From Novosphingobium profundi (GTDB lineage Bacteria > Pseudomonadota > Alphaproteobacteria > Sphingomonadales > Sphingomonadaceae): a stretch of DNA of 64,000 nucleotides. The DNA lies in NCBI RefSeq assembly GCF_018491765.1, contig NZ_JABWCU010000013.1:1-64000 (forward strand), read 5' to 3'. Both the position numbers and the translations under genes were made by a program. Below, in pieces: positions 18,613 through 27,650 of this stretch. The stretch's first letter is position 1. Each line of letters starts with the position of its first letter. Below the pieces are notes generated by a model. The model worked only from the letters and a program-made list of their open reading frames with translations, had not been told where the DNA came from and made no database searches.

Positions 18613-19145
18613 CACATCTTGGCGAGAATGCGCCCCAGCGAGCGGGCGTTGCGCGCGGTCGTGCGACGTCCGAGGCGTCGTTCGATGAAGGCGTTGGTGA
18701 GCCGGCTCTGCCCAACCCCGTGGACGTAGTCGACGAAAAGGCAGCGCTGGCCCAGCGCCAGTTTCTCCTCGCCCCGCCCGGTATAGGCGGCGACGAGCGC
18801 CTCGAAATTGGCCGGTTCGGCCTCACCGTCGAGGAACAGGGTGTGGACCTGCGCGTCCTCGCCGAAACCGACGAAGGGATTGTCCTCGAGCGCGGCGCGC
18901 ACTTCGTCCTTGCTGCGGATCGCCACGAAGCTGTCGATGTCGAAGCGCTCGGCCATGATGTAGGCGAAAAGCTCCTCGAGCCCTTGCGTGGGCCGCTCGT
19001 CGTAGTCGAACAGCACGTTGCCCGAAGCGATCACGGTCTCGACGTTGTCGATCTCCTCGCGCCGCAGCGCATGGCGCAAGTCCTCCATCGTCAGGCGGTT
19101 TCCACCTACGTTGAGCGAGGAGAAAAAGGCGCAGTAACGGGGCAT
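18612..19145 (-). CDS. DUF1697 family protein
   Basis: This 177-residue cytosolic protein has the DUF1697 start (YCAFFSSLNVGGNRLTMEDL; family consensus is a LRGINVGG-like motif) and IASGNVLFDY, VHTLFLDG and GRRTTARNARSLGRIL at the C terminus. The last element corresponds to the family's TxRNWxTV segment. Function is unknown. It lies downstream of infB on the same strand, separated by a terminator, so it is probably a separate transcript inserted between infB and rbfA. Confidence 0.85.
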   Translation of the reverse strand: MPRYCAFFSSLNVGGNRLTMEDLRHALRREEIDNVETVIASGNVLFDYDERPTQGLEELFAYIMAERFDIDSFVAIRSKDEVRAALEDNPFVGFGEDAQVHTLFLDGEAEPANFEALVAAYTGRGEEKLALGQRCLFVDYVHGVGQSRLTNAFIERRLGRRTTARNARSLGRILAKM

Positions 19146-19236
19146 TCGTGACAACTCCGGTCGACAGGACAGCTTGGCGGGGACCTTTCCCGCACCTCTA
19201 GCAAAGAGGCTCCCGTTCCGACAGCCACCCACGCGA

Positions 19237-19275
19237 AAAGGGGCGGACACTCCCGTGAGTGCCCGCCCCTTTTTC
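19237..19275 (-). terminator. Intrinsic terminator downstream of infB
   Basis: A long GC stem (GGGGCGG-ACACTC / GAGTG-CCCGCCCC) with T runs on both sides lies 65 bases after the infB stop codon and should end the rimP-nusA-ylxR-infB transcript. Confidence 0.8.
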
Positions 19276-19338
19276 CTGTCCGCGGCCGGAGCGATCCGAG
19301 GGCGCCCGCAGCGCCCCGGAATTGCCCCGCCGTCAGGC

Positions 19339-22149
19339 TCAGCCCAGCGTACGTTCGCGGTGGCTGACCTCGAAGACTTCGAGCTGGTCGCCCGCGCGGA
19401 TGTCGTTCGTGTCGGCCAGCACCACACCGCACTCGAGACCGGTGCGCACTTCGTCGACGTCGTCCTTGAAGCGACGCAGCGAGGCGATGGTGGTTGCCGA
19501 AACGATGACGTCGTTGCGGGTAAGACGTGCGTGAAGGCCCTTGCGGATGACGCCTTCCTCGACGAGCAGACCGGCGGCCTTGTCCTTCTTGCCGGCCGGG
19601 AAGACCTGCTTGACCTGCGCACGACCGACGACGGTTTCGATACGTTCCGGCCCCCAGATACCCGCCATCTGCTTGGCGACTTCCTCGGTCAGCTCGTAGA
19701 TCACGTCATAGTACATCATCGAGGTCTTCGACTTCTCGATCTGCTCGCGCGCCTTGGCGTTCGGACGGACGTTGAAGCCGATGATCGGCGCGCCCGAGGC
19801 CGAAGCCAGCGACACGTCGGTCTCGGTGATGGCGCCGACACCCGAGTGCAGCACGCGCACCTTGATCTCGTCGTTCGAGAGGTTGTGGAGGGCAGCCGCG
19901 ATGGCTTCCACCGAACCCTGCACGTCGGCCTTGATGACGACCGGGTACTCGATGACGTCCTGCTTGGCCTTGAGCGCCGAGAACATCGTGTCGAGCGAAG
20001 TCGGAGCGGTGGCGGTGCGCTTGGCGGTCGCCTGCTCCTGGCGCCACGAGGAGACCTCGCGGGCACGCTGTTCGCTGTCGACGACGGTCAGGGTGTCGCC
20101 CGCCATCGGCACGCCGCCAAGGCCCAGGACCTCGATCGGCATCGAGGGACCAGCGTCCTTGAGCTGCTTGCCCTTGTCGTCGTGCATCGCACGCACGCGG
20201 CCGCTTTCGGTGCCGACGACGAAGATGTCACCGCGCTTGAGCGTACCGCGACGGACCAGCACGGTCGCCACGGGGCCCTTGCCCTTGTCGAGCTTGGCTT
20301 CGATCACGGTTGCCTCGGCCTCGCGGTCGGGGTTGGCCTTGAGCTCCATGAACTCGGCCTGGAGCAGGATCTTCTCGATCAGTTCGTCGAGACCCGCGCC
20401 GGTCTTGGCCGAGACTTCCACGTCCTGCACGTCACCCGACATCGCCTCGACGACGATCTCGTGCTCGAGCAGGCGCTCGCGCACCTTCTGCGGGTTGGCC
20501 TCGTGCTTGTCGCACTTGTTGATCGCGACGATCATCGGAACGCCCGCGGCCTTAGTGTGGTTGATGGCCTCGATCGTCTGCGGCATGATGCCGTCGTCGG
20601 CGGCCACCACCAGGATGACAATGTCGGTGACGTTGGCACCGCGCATGCGCATCTGGGTGAAGGCGGCGTGACCGGGCGTATCGAGGAAGGTGATCTTGTC
20701 GCCGCCCTTGGTCTTGATCTGGTAGGCGCCCATGTGCTGGGTGATGCCACCGGCCTCGCCGCGCACCACGTCGGTACCGCGCAGCGCATCGAGCAGCGAG
20801 GTCTTGCCGTGGTCGACGTGACCCATGATGGTCACCACCGGTGCACGCGGCTTCAGCGTCTCGGGCGCATCGACGTCCTGATCGTTGTTGATGTCCACGT
20901 CGCTCGCCGAGACGCGCTCGATGTTGTGGCCGAATTCCTCGACCAGCAGCTCGGCGGTGTCCTGGTCGATCGTCTGGTTGACGGTGACCATCATGCCCAT
21001 GTTGAACAGCGCCTTCACCAGGTCGGCGCCCTTCTCGGCCATGCGGTTGGCGAGTTCCTGGACCGTGATCGCCTCGGGCACGACAACGTCGCGAACCTGC
21101 TTCTCGCGCGGCTGCGAACGGCCCGAGAACTGCGCACGGCGTTCCTTTTCACGCGCACGCTTGAGCGCGGCGAGCGAACGGGCGCGCGCGCCCTCGTCGT
21201 CGTTGAGCGCACGGTTGACCGTGAGCTTGCCCGACTGGCGACGGTCGTTCTTGCGCTCGGCGCCGCGCACCGGTGCCGCGCCCTTCTTGACCGCATCGGG
21301 CTTCTTGCCACCGGCAGCACCGGCCGCTTCGGGCTTGCGCACCGCAGGTTCGGGGCGCTTGACCGGGGTGAAGCGACGCGGGGCCGGCGCTGCGGCCGTG
21401 CCGCCCGCTTCGGCCGCAGGTGCGGCTTCTTCAGCGGCCGGAGCCGCGGCGACGGGAGCCGCATCCTGTTCCTGCTTGGCACGGGCCTGCGCCTCGGCGG
21501 CGACCTTGGCGTCCGCCGCAGCCTTGACGGCGGCTTCTTCCTCGGCGCGACGATTGTCCTCGGCGCGGCGCTTTTCGTCCTCGATCGCCTGAAGCTTTTC
21601 CTCCTCCTCGCGGCGGCGGTTTTCTTCGGCCATGCGCAGGCGATCTTCCTCGGCCTCGCGCTGGAGGCGCGCGACGCGCTCCTGCGGGGTTTCGCCCGGA
21701 GGACCCTTGCGCGGGGGCATCGGCTTCTTCTTGGCGACCGGAGCGGGCGCAGGGGCCGGACGCGGCGCAGGAGCCGCCGGACGCGCGACCGGAGCCGGCG
21801 CGGGGGCAGGCTCGGGAGTCGGTGCGGGCGTCGCCACCGGCGCGGGGGCCGGGGTCGGTTCGGGTGCGGCCGGAGCCTTGGCCTCGGGAGCCGCAGCCGG
21901 AGCCGGAACCGGCGCCGGGGTCGGTGCAGGCTGCGGCGCAGGCGCGCTCTGCGGCGCAGGCGCCTCGGCCTTGGCCTCGCTCGCGGTGTCCGCGCCGGGC
22001 TTGCCGATCACCTTGCGACGCTTCACTTCCACCACGACCTTGTTGGTGCGGCCGTGGCTGAAGGTCTGCTTGACCTCACCGGCTTCCACGGAACGCTTCA
22101 GCCCAAGCGGCTTGCGGCCCAGGGTCGGTTTGTTATCGGTCTCGCTCAT
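19339..22149 (-). CDS. infB: Translation initiation factor IF-2
   Basis: This 936-residue GTPase delivers initiator tRNA to the 30S subunit. An N-terminal IF2_N element (LGRKPLGLKRSVEAGEVKQT) is followed by a long Ala/Pro/Glu/Arg-rich region (about 60-300). The GTPase domain starts near 440 (GHVDHGKTSLLDALR, then DTPGHAAF and NKCDK), and the C-terminal IF2 domains follow. The ATG at 22149 (MSETDNKPTLG) is preferred over 22170. It lies 17 bases after the ylxR-type gene, in one operon with nusA and rimP. Confidence 0.97.
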   Translation of the reverse strand: MSETDNKPTLGRKPLGLKRSVEAGEVKQTFSHGRTNKVVVEVKRRKVIGKPGADTASEAKAEAPAPQSAPAPQPAPTPAPVPAPAAAPEAKAPAAPEPTPAPAPVATPAPTPEPAPAPAPVARPAAPAPRPAPAPAPVAKKKPMPPRKGPPGETPQERVARLQREAEEDRLRMAEENRRREEEEKLQAIEDEKRRAEDNRRAEEEAAVKAAADAKVAAEAQARAKQEQDAAPVAAAPAAEEAAPAAEAGGTAAAPAPRRFTPVKRPEPAVRKPEAAGAAGGKKPDAVKKGAAPVRGAERKNDRRQSGKLTVNRALNDDEGARARSLAALKRAREKERRAQFSGRSQPREKQVRDVVVPEAITVQELANRMAEKGADLVKALFNMGMMVTVNQTIDQDTAELLVEEFGHNIERVSASDVDINNDQDVDAPETLKPRAPVVTIMGHVDHGKTSLLDALRGTDVVRGEAGGITQHMGAYQIKTKGGDKITFLDTPGHAAFTQMRMRGANVTDIVILVVAADDGIMPQTIEAINHTKAAGVPMIVAINKCDKHEANPQKVRERLLEHEIVVEAMSGDVQDVEVSAKTGAGLDELIEKILLQAEFMELKANPDREAEATVIEAKLDKGKGPVATVLVRRGTLKRGDIFVVGTESGRVRAMHDDKGKQLKDAGPSMPIEVLGLGGVPMAGDTLTVVDSEQRAREVSSWRQEQATAKRTATAPTSLDTMFSALKAKQDVIEYPVVIKADVQGSVEAIAAALHNLSNDEIKVRVLHSGVGAITETDVSLASASGAPIIGFNVRPNAKAREQIEKSKTSMMYYDVIYELTEEVAKQMAGIWGPERIETVVGRAQVKQVFPAGKKDKAAGLLVEEGVIRKGLHARLTRNDVIVSATTIASLRRFKDDVDEVRTGLECGVVLADTNDIRAGDQLEVFEVSHRERTLG

Positions 22150-22166
22150 AAGTCTCGTCTTGCCCT

Positions 22167-22925
22167 TCAAATCTCTATTGCTTGTGCCCGACCCAGATCG
22201 GGTTTCGTCACGGGCACAGCATCGCGGGCCGGCCCTTCGCCATCTTGTCTATCGGCATCCCCCGTGTCCGGTGGATCCTGCCCCTGGAACTGCAGGAGGC
22301 GCTTCAGCAGCACGTCGACCCTCTGGGCCGCGCCGCGATCGTTGAGCGCCAGGTGCACCACGTTGTCGCGGCCCAATGCCACAGACAGCGCGTCGCGGTC
22401 CAGTGGCAAGCGCGTTCCCTGCAGACCCGACCCCTCTTCCTCGCGCCCCACGCGCCAGGCCTGGTCGAGCTTGCGCGAACCGTCCGCGCTGGCGTCGGCC
22501 GCATGGGCGAGCCAGGCGACCTTGCCCTCGCGGGCGTTCTGCGCGATTCGGTCCGAGCCCATCAGCAGGCGCCCGGATTTCAGTTCGAGGCCGAAGCGGT
22601 CGGTCAGCGCCCGGGAAAGAGCCTGTTCGATGCGTTCGGCCAGGTCCTCGGGGATCGACAGCGGCGCGCCCTTGTAGGCGCGCGCCAGCGCTCCCTTTAA
22701 TTTGCCCTTCGCGACCGCATTTTCAAGAGCGCTGCGCGAAACGCCGATCCACGCCCCGCGCCCGGGGGCACGTGCGTGGATATCGGGAAGGACCAGGCCA
22801 TCGGGCGAGATCGCCAGACGGATGAAGTCCTCGCGCGCACCTTTCCGGCCGGAGAGGATGCATGTCCTCTCCGCCCCGGTGCTATCGATGTCGGAGCTTA
22901 CGCGCTCATTGCGAGGATTCCGCAT
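22167..22925 (-). CDS. YlxR (DUF448) RNA-binding protein with an L7Ae-like domain
   Basis: This 252-residue protein has an N-terminal YlxR domain (RTCILSGRKGAREDFIRLA, PGRGAWIG) and a second half resembling a ribosomal L7Ae-type fold (GRLLMGSDRIAQNAREGKVAWLAHAADAS). The C terminus is a polar tail. YlxR proteins lie between nusA and infB in many bacteria and are thought to bind RNA. Its ATG lies 20 bases inside the nusA end, so it is translationally coupled. The two-domain form is typical of alphaproteobacteria. Confidence 0.9.
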   Translation of the reverse strand: MRNPRNERVSSDIDSTGAERTCILSGRKGAREDFIRLAISPDGLVLPDIHARAPGRGAWIGVSRSALENAVAKGKLKGALARAYKGAPLSIPEDLAERIEQALSRALTDRFGLELKSGRLLMGSDRIAQNAREGKVAWLAHAADASADGSRKLDQAWRVGREEEGSGLQGTRLPLDRDALSVALGRDNVVHLALNDRGAAQRVDVLLKRLLQFQGQDPPDTGDADRQDGEGPARDAVPVTKPDLGRAQAIEI

Positions 22926-24549
22926 CGGCGGCCTCCTCGGTTACGGGCTCGGCAGCCGGCTCAGCCGCGTCGTCCTCGTCGAACCAGTGCGCGCGGGCCG
23001 CCATGATGATCTCGTTGCCCTGCTCTTCGCTGAGGCCGTATTCACCCAGCACGCCGCCCTTGTCCTCGTCGCGGGCGCGACGGTTGACCGAACCGTCGCG
23101 GCGACGCTGCTCGGTGCGCTTCTTGGCGATGAGCTCGTCGGTGGCGAGATCGGCGAGGTCGTCGAGCGTCTTGATGCCCGCCTTGCCGAGCACGACCAGC
23201 ATGCCCTCATTGAGGTGCGGCAGCTCGGCCAGCGCGTCCTCGACACCCAGCGCGCGGCGTTCCTCGCGGAACGCGTCCTCGCGGCGCTCGAGCGCTTCGT
23301 GCGCGCGGTTCTGGAGTTCCTCTGCAAGTTCCTCGTCGAGGCCCTCGATCGAGGCGAGCTCGCTCATGTCGATGTAGGCGACTTCCTCCAACTCGGTGAA
23401 GCCTTCGGCCACCAGCAGCTGCGAGAGGGTCTCGTCGAGATCGAGTTCGGTCTCGAACATCGAGGAACGCTCGGTGAATTCCTTCTGGCGCTTCTCCGAA
23501 GCCTCGGCCTCGGTCATGATGTCGATCTGCGAGCCGGTGAGCTGCGAGGCAAGACGCACGTTCTGGCCACGACGGCCGATGGCGAGCGAAAGCTGGTCAT
23601 CGGGCACGACGACCTCGATGCGGCTCTCTTCCTCGTCGATGACGACGCGGCTGACGGTCGCGGGCTGGAGCGCGTTGACGACGAAAGTCGCGGTGTCCTC
23701 GCTCCAGGGAATGATGTCGATCTTCTCGCCCTGCATTTCCTGGACGACCGCCTGGACGCGGCTGCCCTTCATGCCGACGCAGGCGCCGACCGGGTCGATC
23801 GAGTGGTCGTGGCTGATCACGCCGATCTTGGCGCGCGAACCCGGGTCGCGGGCGGCGGCCTTGATCTCGATGATGCCGTCGTAGATTTCGGGCACTTCCT
23901 GCGCGAACAGCTTCTTCATGAAGTCGGGGTGCGCGCGGCTGAGGAAGATCTGCGGACCACGGTTCTGGCGCTCGACGCGCAGCACGATGGCGCGGATGCG
24001 CTCGCCGACGCGGGCCGCCTCGCGCGGGATCTGCTGGTCGCGGCGGATGACGCCCTCGGCGCGGCCGAGGTTGACGATCACGTGGCCGAACTCGACCGAC
24101 TTGATCACGCCGGTGATGATCTCGCCGGCGCGGTCCTTGAATTCCTCGTACTGGCGATCACGTTCGGCGTCGCGGACCTTCTGGAAGATCACCTGCTTGG
24201 CCGACTGCGCGTCGATGCGGCCGAGGTCGACCGGGGGCAGCGGATCGACGATGAAGTCGCCCAGGTTCGCGTTCTTGTCGAGCTTCTGGGCCTGCTTGAG
24301 GTCGACCTGCTTGAAGTAGTCGTCGACTTCCTCGACCACCTCGACGACGCGCCACAAGCGCAAGTCGCCGGTGCGCGGATCAAGCTTGGCGCGGATGTCG
24401 TTCTCGGCGCCGTAGCGGTTGCGGGCCGACTTCTGGATGGCTTCTTCCATCGCCTCGATGACGATCGCCTTGTCGATCATCTTCTCCGAGGCGACCGCGT
24501 TGGCGATCGCGAGCAGCTCGGCGCGGTTGGCGGAAATCGCACTGGCCAT
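22906..24549 (-). CDS. nusA: Transcription termination/antitermination factor NusA
   Basis: This 547-residue protein contains an N-terminal RNA polymerase-binding domain, an S1 domain ([20 protein letters not shown]), two KH domains ([16 protein letters not shown] and [16 protein letters not shown]) and C-terminal acidic repeats with helix-hairpin-helix character. It modulates pausing, termination and antitermination. It ends in an acidic stretch. It is the second gene of the rimP operon, starting 3 bases after rimP. Confidence 0.97.
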   Translation of the reverse strand: MASAISANRAELLAIANAVASEKMIDKAIVIEAMEEAIQKSARNRYGAENDIRAKLDPRTGDLRLWRVVEVVEEVDDYFKQVDLKQAQKLDKNANLGDFIVDPLPPVDLGRIDAQSAKQVIFQKVRDAERDRQYEEFKDRAGEIITGVIKSVEFGHVIVNLGRAEGVIRRDQQIPREAARVGERIRAIVLRVERQNRGPQIFLSRAHPDFMKKLFAQEVPEIYDGIIEIKAAARDPGSRAKIGVISHDHSIDPVGACVGMKGSRVQAVVQEMQGEKIDIIPWSEDTATFVVNALQPATVSRVVIDEEESRIEVVVPDDQLSLAIGRRGQNVRLASQLTGSQIDIMTEAEASEKRQKEFTERSSMFETELDLDETLSQLLVAEGFTELEEVAYIDMSELASIEGLDEELAEELQNRAHEALERREDAFREERRALGVEDALAELPHLNEGMLVVLGKAGIKTLDDLADLATDELIAKKRTEQRRRDGSVNRRARDEDKGGVLGEYGLSEEQGNEIIMAARAHWFDEDDAAEPAAEPVTEEAADAESSQ

Positions 24550-24552
24550 GGC

Positions 24553-25125
24553 TTAGTCTTCCTGTTCCTCAAGAATGTCGTCCGCACCGCTGGTATCCAG
24601 CGGACGGGTGGCTGCGATCAGGCGGTCGGTAAGGACGAGCCTGGCGGAATGAATGTCGCCGAGCGGGAACGAGACCCGGCCCGACTTCTTGTCCTCGAGC
24701 GTGACGGTCTCGGCGCCCGCGTCCCCCTCGATGCCCACGAGATCGCCGTGAAGCGCCTTGCGGTTGCCCTCGACAGCCACGTTCAGGTTGACGCGCGCCT
24801 CGTGCCCGGCCCACTTGGCGTAGTCCTTCGGGCGGGTCAGCGGACGATCGATGCCCGGCGAGCTGACCTCGAGACGGTAGGCTTCCTCGATCAGCACGTC
24901 GCCGGCTTCCTCGAGCGCGTCCATGCGATCGGAGATACGGTGCGAGAGCGCCACGCAGTCGTCGAGCACGAGTTGCCCGGTCGCGGGGTTCTCGGCCATG
25001 ATCTGCAGCGCGATCTCGTCGTCACCGACCTCGCTCTTGCCGAACAGGCGCACGCGCACGAGATCGAATCCGAGGGCCTTGACCTCGGGTTCGATGACTT
25101 CGGTGATGCGCGCGATATCGGCCAA
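24553..25125 (-). CDS. rimP: Ribosome maturation factor RimP
   Basis: This 190-residue protein is needed for 30S maturation. Conserved segments are ITEVIEPEVKALGFDLVRVRL, ISDRMDALEEAG, YRLEVSSPGIDRPL and an SH3-like C-terminal domain (GDIHSARLVLT). A TTG at 25125 is taken as the start: GGAG sits 6 bases upstream and homologues begin at this point. An ATG at 25236 would add 37 unrelated residues that run through the promoter region. It is the first gene of the nusA operon. Confidence 0.92.
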   Translation of the reverse strand: MADIARITEVIEPEVKALGFDLVRVRLFGKSEVGDDEIALQIMAENPATGQLVLDDCVALSHRISDRMDALEEAGDVLIEEAYRLEVSSPGIDRPLTRPKDYAKWAGHEARVNLNVAVEGNRKALHGDLVGIEGDAGAETVTLEDKKSGRVSFPLGDIHSARLVLTDRLIAATRPLDTSGADDILEEQED

Positions 25126-25541
25126 ACGGAACTCCGGTAAAAAAATCGGGCGAATCACCGACCGGCGATTCGCGGTAAAGACGCATCGGGAAACGCGGTT
25201 TCGCGCCGGCCCCTGTCCGGCGCCAGCCCGATCCATGTTTCACCAATGTCGGGATGAGGTGCAAATAAGCGCAATTGGCGAAAGATGCAAGGGCAACCTC
25301 CCGAAGAGCTCGCGGATGCCCCGCAAGCCGGGCCTCGGCATAGCCCTGGGGCACGATGGCAGCACCGCCCGGGCTCGCCGCCGGAGAAAAAGGGCGACGG
25401 GGTGCACGAAGCTCCCCGTCGCCACGAAGCGTGACCTGCCGCCCACCGGCCGAAGCCGCGGAACGGCAGGTCATCACTCCCCCATGAGCTCCACCAGGCC
25501 CGTGCGTCTGAAGTCCGGGCCTGGCGAAGGTCGCAATTCGT
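25126..25541. other. Upstream region of rimP with the terminator of the preceding transcript
   Basis: No gene is supported in these 416 bases. They contain the terminator at 25387-25423 for the JAB-domain gene and, closer to rimP, the presumed promoter of the nusA operon. No clear -35/-10 pair can be assigned by eye. Confidence 0.5.
25387..25423 (-). terminator. Intrinsic terminator after the JAB/RadC-type gene
   Basis: A 10-bp perfect stem (25393-25402 / 25414-25423) with an 11-nt loop is followed on the minus strand by TTTTT. It separates this gene from the rimP operon. Confidence 0.85.
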
Positions 25542-25928
25542 TCAGGCGGCCCTGCGCCGCCGCTCCACTCCCCCGGGAAGCCTGTCAACCACGCGGCGCC
25601 ATGCAGGCACCTCGACGAGGCCGGCCGCGCGCAGGCTCGTCACTTCCCCACCGCCGACCACGAGATGGTCGACAAGTTCGGTGTCGAGTGCGCGCGCCAG
25701 CGCCGCGAGGGCGCGTGTCGCGCGGATGTCGGCGCGACTCGCACGCGGATCCCCCGAGGGGTGGTTGTGCGCCAGCAGGAAGCCATGCGCGCCCAGCCGC
25801 AAGGCCGGCTCGAGAACCGTGCGGTAGCGCCCGCCGATCCAGTCGCCCCCGCCGCTGTCCAGCACAATATCCCCCAAGGCATGGCCGCCCTCGTCGACAT
25901 AGACAGCGACGAGCACCTCGTGGCGCAA
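25542..25928 (-). CDS. JAB-domain protein of the RadC family (short form)
   Basis: The C-terminal part is a clear RadC-type JAMM/JAB domain: LAHNHPSGDPRASRADIRAT holds the HxH-x7-S/D zinc motif. The usual upstream RadC helix-hairpin-helix domain is missing. No convincing start is visible: a TTG at 25928 lies at the domain edge with a weak ribosome site, and a same-frame ATG at 26195 would overlap the neighbouring membrane-protein gene by over 220 bases. The domain itself extends to about 25975. RadC proteins were once linked to DNA repair, but that role is disputed. The start given is a guess. Confidence 0.6.
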   Translation of the reverse strand: MRHEVLVAVYVDEGGHALGDIVLDSGGGDWIGGRYRTVLEPALRLGAHGFLLAHNHPSGDPRASRADIRATRALAALARALDTELVDHLVVGGGEVTSLRAAGLVEVPAWRRVVDRLPGGVERRRRAA

Positions 25929-25969
25929 GCGCCCCAGGCACCGCGCGAGCGCGGGCGGAAAGGCCCGGC

Positions 25970-26416
25970 TCAGCGGTCGGATGCCGGCGAGCTCGTCCCC
26001 CAGGTCTGCCAGGCGGAGTCCTCGCCCTTGCGACGCATCCGCACGATGTGCCCGACCGTCCCTGCCAGCAACGCAACCATCGCAAAGAACGTGGGCCCAT
26101 CCCGCATCAGGGCATAGACGATGCTCGGGATGGCGAGATCTGCCCAACGTGCAAAATGCGCACTCAGACTGAGCAATTGCAGTGCGGCTGCCCATAATGG
26201 CCAGACCCTCCTTGCATTAACGGCGATGATACTAAAGCCGATCGTTCCGACGAGGTCGCACAGGAACGCGACCGGATCGACCACCGTGTACCGGCTGGGC
26301 AGCATGAAAGCCCCAACCGACTGCACCGCCCACATCCCCAGGATGATAAGGCCACCCCAGCGCTCCGGCTCCCCGCCCTTGAAGGCCGCAAGCCCCGGGC
26401 TGACGACCAGAAGCAC
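25970..26416 (-). CDS. Multi-pass membrane protein of unknown function
   Basis: This protein of about 148 residues has four or five hydrophobic helices (LIILGMWAVQSVGAFML, DPVAFLCDLVGTIGFSIIAV, WPLWAAALQLLSLSAHF, TFFAMVALLAGTVGHIV) and a basic, polar C-terminal tail. I do not recognise the family. The GTG at 26416 lacks a good ribosome site and the hydrophobic frame continues a little upstream without a standard start codon, so the true start may differ. Its end overlaps the region where the JAB gene should begin. Confidence 0.65.
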   Translation of the reverse strand: MLLVVSPGLAAFKGGEPERWGGLIILGMWAVQSVGAFMLPSRYTVVDPVAFLCDLVGTIGFSIIAVNARRVWPLWAAALQLLSLSAHFARWADLAIPSIVYALMRDGPTFFAMVALLAGTVGHIVRMRRKGEDSAWQTWGTSSPASDR

Positions 26417-26483
26417 GAAGAAGAGTGGAAGAAAGATGTGCGCGAAGGTCAGAATGCCCCCCGCGCCGCATCACGCACTCGCA

Positions 26484-26825
26484 TCACGCAAGGCATGTCA
26501 GGGCTTCGTCCCGGTCCGCGCCGGCGTCGAGACTGGCCGATTCGGGGCAACCCTCGACCGGGATCCCCATCGATTCGGCGAGATTCGACAGGTCGGCGTG
26601 GGCACGCAGAAGCTCCGAGCGCGCCGAGATGAGGTTGCGCTGCATCGCCGCCACGCGCATCATCGGGCGATGCCCCGCGTGCGCCGCCTCGCCGGTCTCG
26701 ACGCGGGCGCGGGCCATTTCGGCAAGGAGGTCGCCCGAACGGGCAAGCAATTCGTCCATCGCGTCCTCGACCGACTTCACGGAACGACCGATACGCAGGC
26801 TGGCAACTTCAGGGGTCATGGTCAT
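26484..26825 (-). CDS. Small helical protein of unknown function
   Basis: This 113-residue soluble protein is predicted to be mostly helical, with heptad-like stretches (SVEDAMDELLARSGDLLAEM and RNLISARSELLRAHADLSNL) and a C-terminal end with two cysteines. No family is recognised. The ATG at 26825 has GGAG 8 bases upstream; a GTG at 26843 is also possible. It is downstream of the LuxR-type gene on the same strand, about 115 bases away, and may belong to its transcript. Confidence 0.65.
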   Translation of the reverse strand: MTMTPEVASLRIGRSVKSVEDAMDELLARSGDLLAEMARARVETGEAAHAGHRPMMRVAAMQRNLISARSELLRAHADLSNLAESMGIPVEGCPESASLDAGADRDEALTCLA

Positions 26826-26940
26826 GTCGTCGTCTCCGGTCACCGCCCCATCGAGGTGGCGGCGCTCTCCGACCGGCCCGCAGCCTGCCGGAATGTCACC
26901 ACGAAGGCCCAGGAGCCGGCCCGCGCCGGATCGAGCGACA

Positions 26941-27471
26941 TCAGATCAGGCGTCCCAGCGCACTGGCGATCGCCAGCGAAGTCGCCAGCGTCATCGCCAT
27001 CATCAGCGCCAGGACGAAGATCGCGCCGATACGGCCGATCCGTCCGAACCTGCGGTCGAAAGCCTCCAGGCCCACCGGAAACGAAGCCCCGCGATCATCC
27101 TCGATCCACTCCGGAATGCCTGCCAGGGGGCGCGCGTCGGAGAGAACGAAGTCGGGCGTATCCGGCAAGTCCTGGAAGAGACTTTCGTCCTCGACGGCCC
27201 GATCGTCGACACCCGGAAAATCACATGTGGTTTTTCCACATAGGTCACGCAACCGCGCGTAATGGCGCGCGGTTTCCTTGCGGTTGGCCGTCCCCCACTT
27301 CTCGCGCACCCCGGCGAGGCGCTGGTCGACGGTGTTGGGGGCGATCGCCAGCTCGCGCGCGATCTCCTTCGTCGTGCGGTGCAGGACGAGGCGGTCGAGC
27401 ACTTCCACCTGCTTGTCGGTCAGTGCCTCCAGCAGTGCGCGCGCGTGGATTGGATCCAGTTCAACGGCCAT
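26941..27471 (-). CDS. LuxR-type helix-turn-helix protein with a C-terminal membrane anchor
   Basis: This 176-residue protein begins with a LuxR/GerE-type helix-turn-helix (LTDKQVEVLDRLVLHRTTKEIARELAIAPNTVDQ, residues about 17-50) and ends with one hydrophobic helix (AIFVLALMMAMTLATSLAIA) close to the C terminus. A linker of about 60 residues with several acidic residues connects them. Membrane-anchored one-component regulators of this shape are common in sphingomonads; the signal and targets are unknown. The gene lies head-on before pspF on the same strand with a 180-base gap. Confidence 0.8.
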   Translation of the reverse strand: MAVELDPIHARALLEALTDKQVEVLDRLVLHRTTKEIARELAIAPNTVDQRLAGVREKWGTANRKETARHYARLRDLCGKTTCDFPGVDDRAVEDESLFQDLPDTPDFVLSDARPLAGIPEWIEDDRGASFPVGLEAFDRRFGRIGRIGAIFVLALMMAMTLATSLAIASALGRLI

Positions 27472-27650
27472 GGCTCATGCAGCATTCGATCATCGGGACG
27501 GGGACACCTGTAGCAAAATCGCAACGACACCGGAATTACCCTTAGCTCGATTGCAGAATAGCGACATCCTGAACAGGTGGTTTCGACCCGCGATCGGCCA
27601 AGGATCATCCCGCACCGACGGACGTCATGCCAGCGCCCCGCCGCCACGCG

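Noticed and set aside
19174..22677. 1167-residue plus-strand open frame
   Set aside because: It is the antisense shadow of infB, with low-complexity composition and no ribosome site.
22702..25140. 812-residue plus-strand open frame
   Set aside because: It is antisense to nusA and rimP, both of which show complete conserved domains.
25126..25236. ATG start of rimP at 25236
   Set aside because: The extra 37 residues do not resemble RimP, and a TTG at 25125 with GGAG upstream fits homologues.
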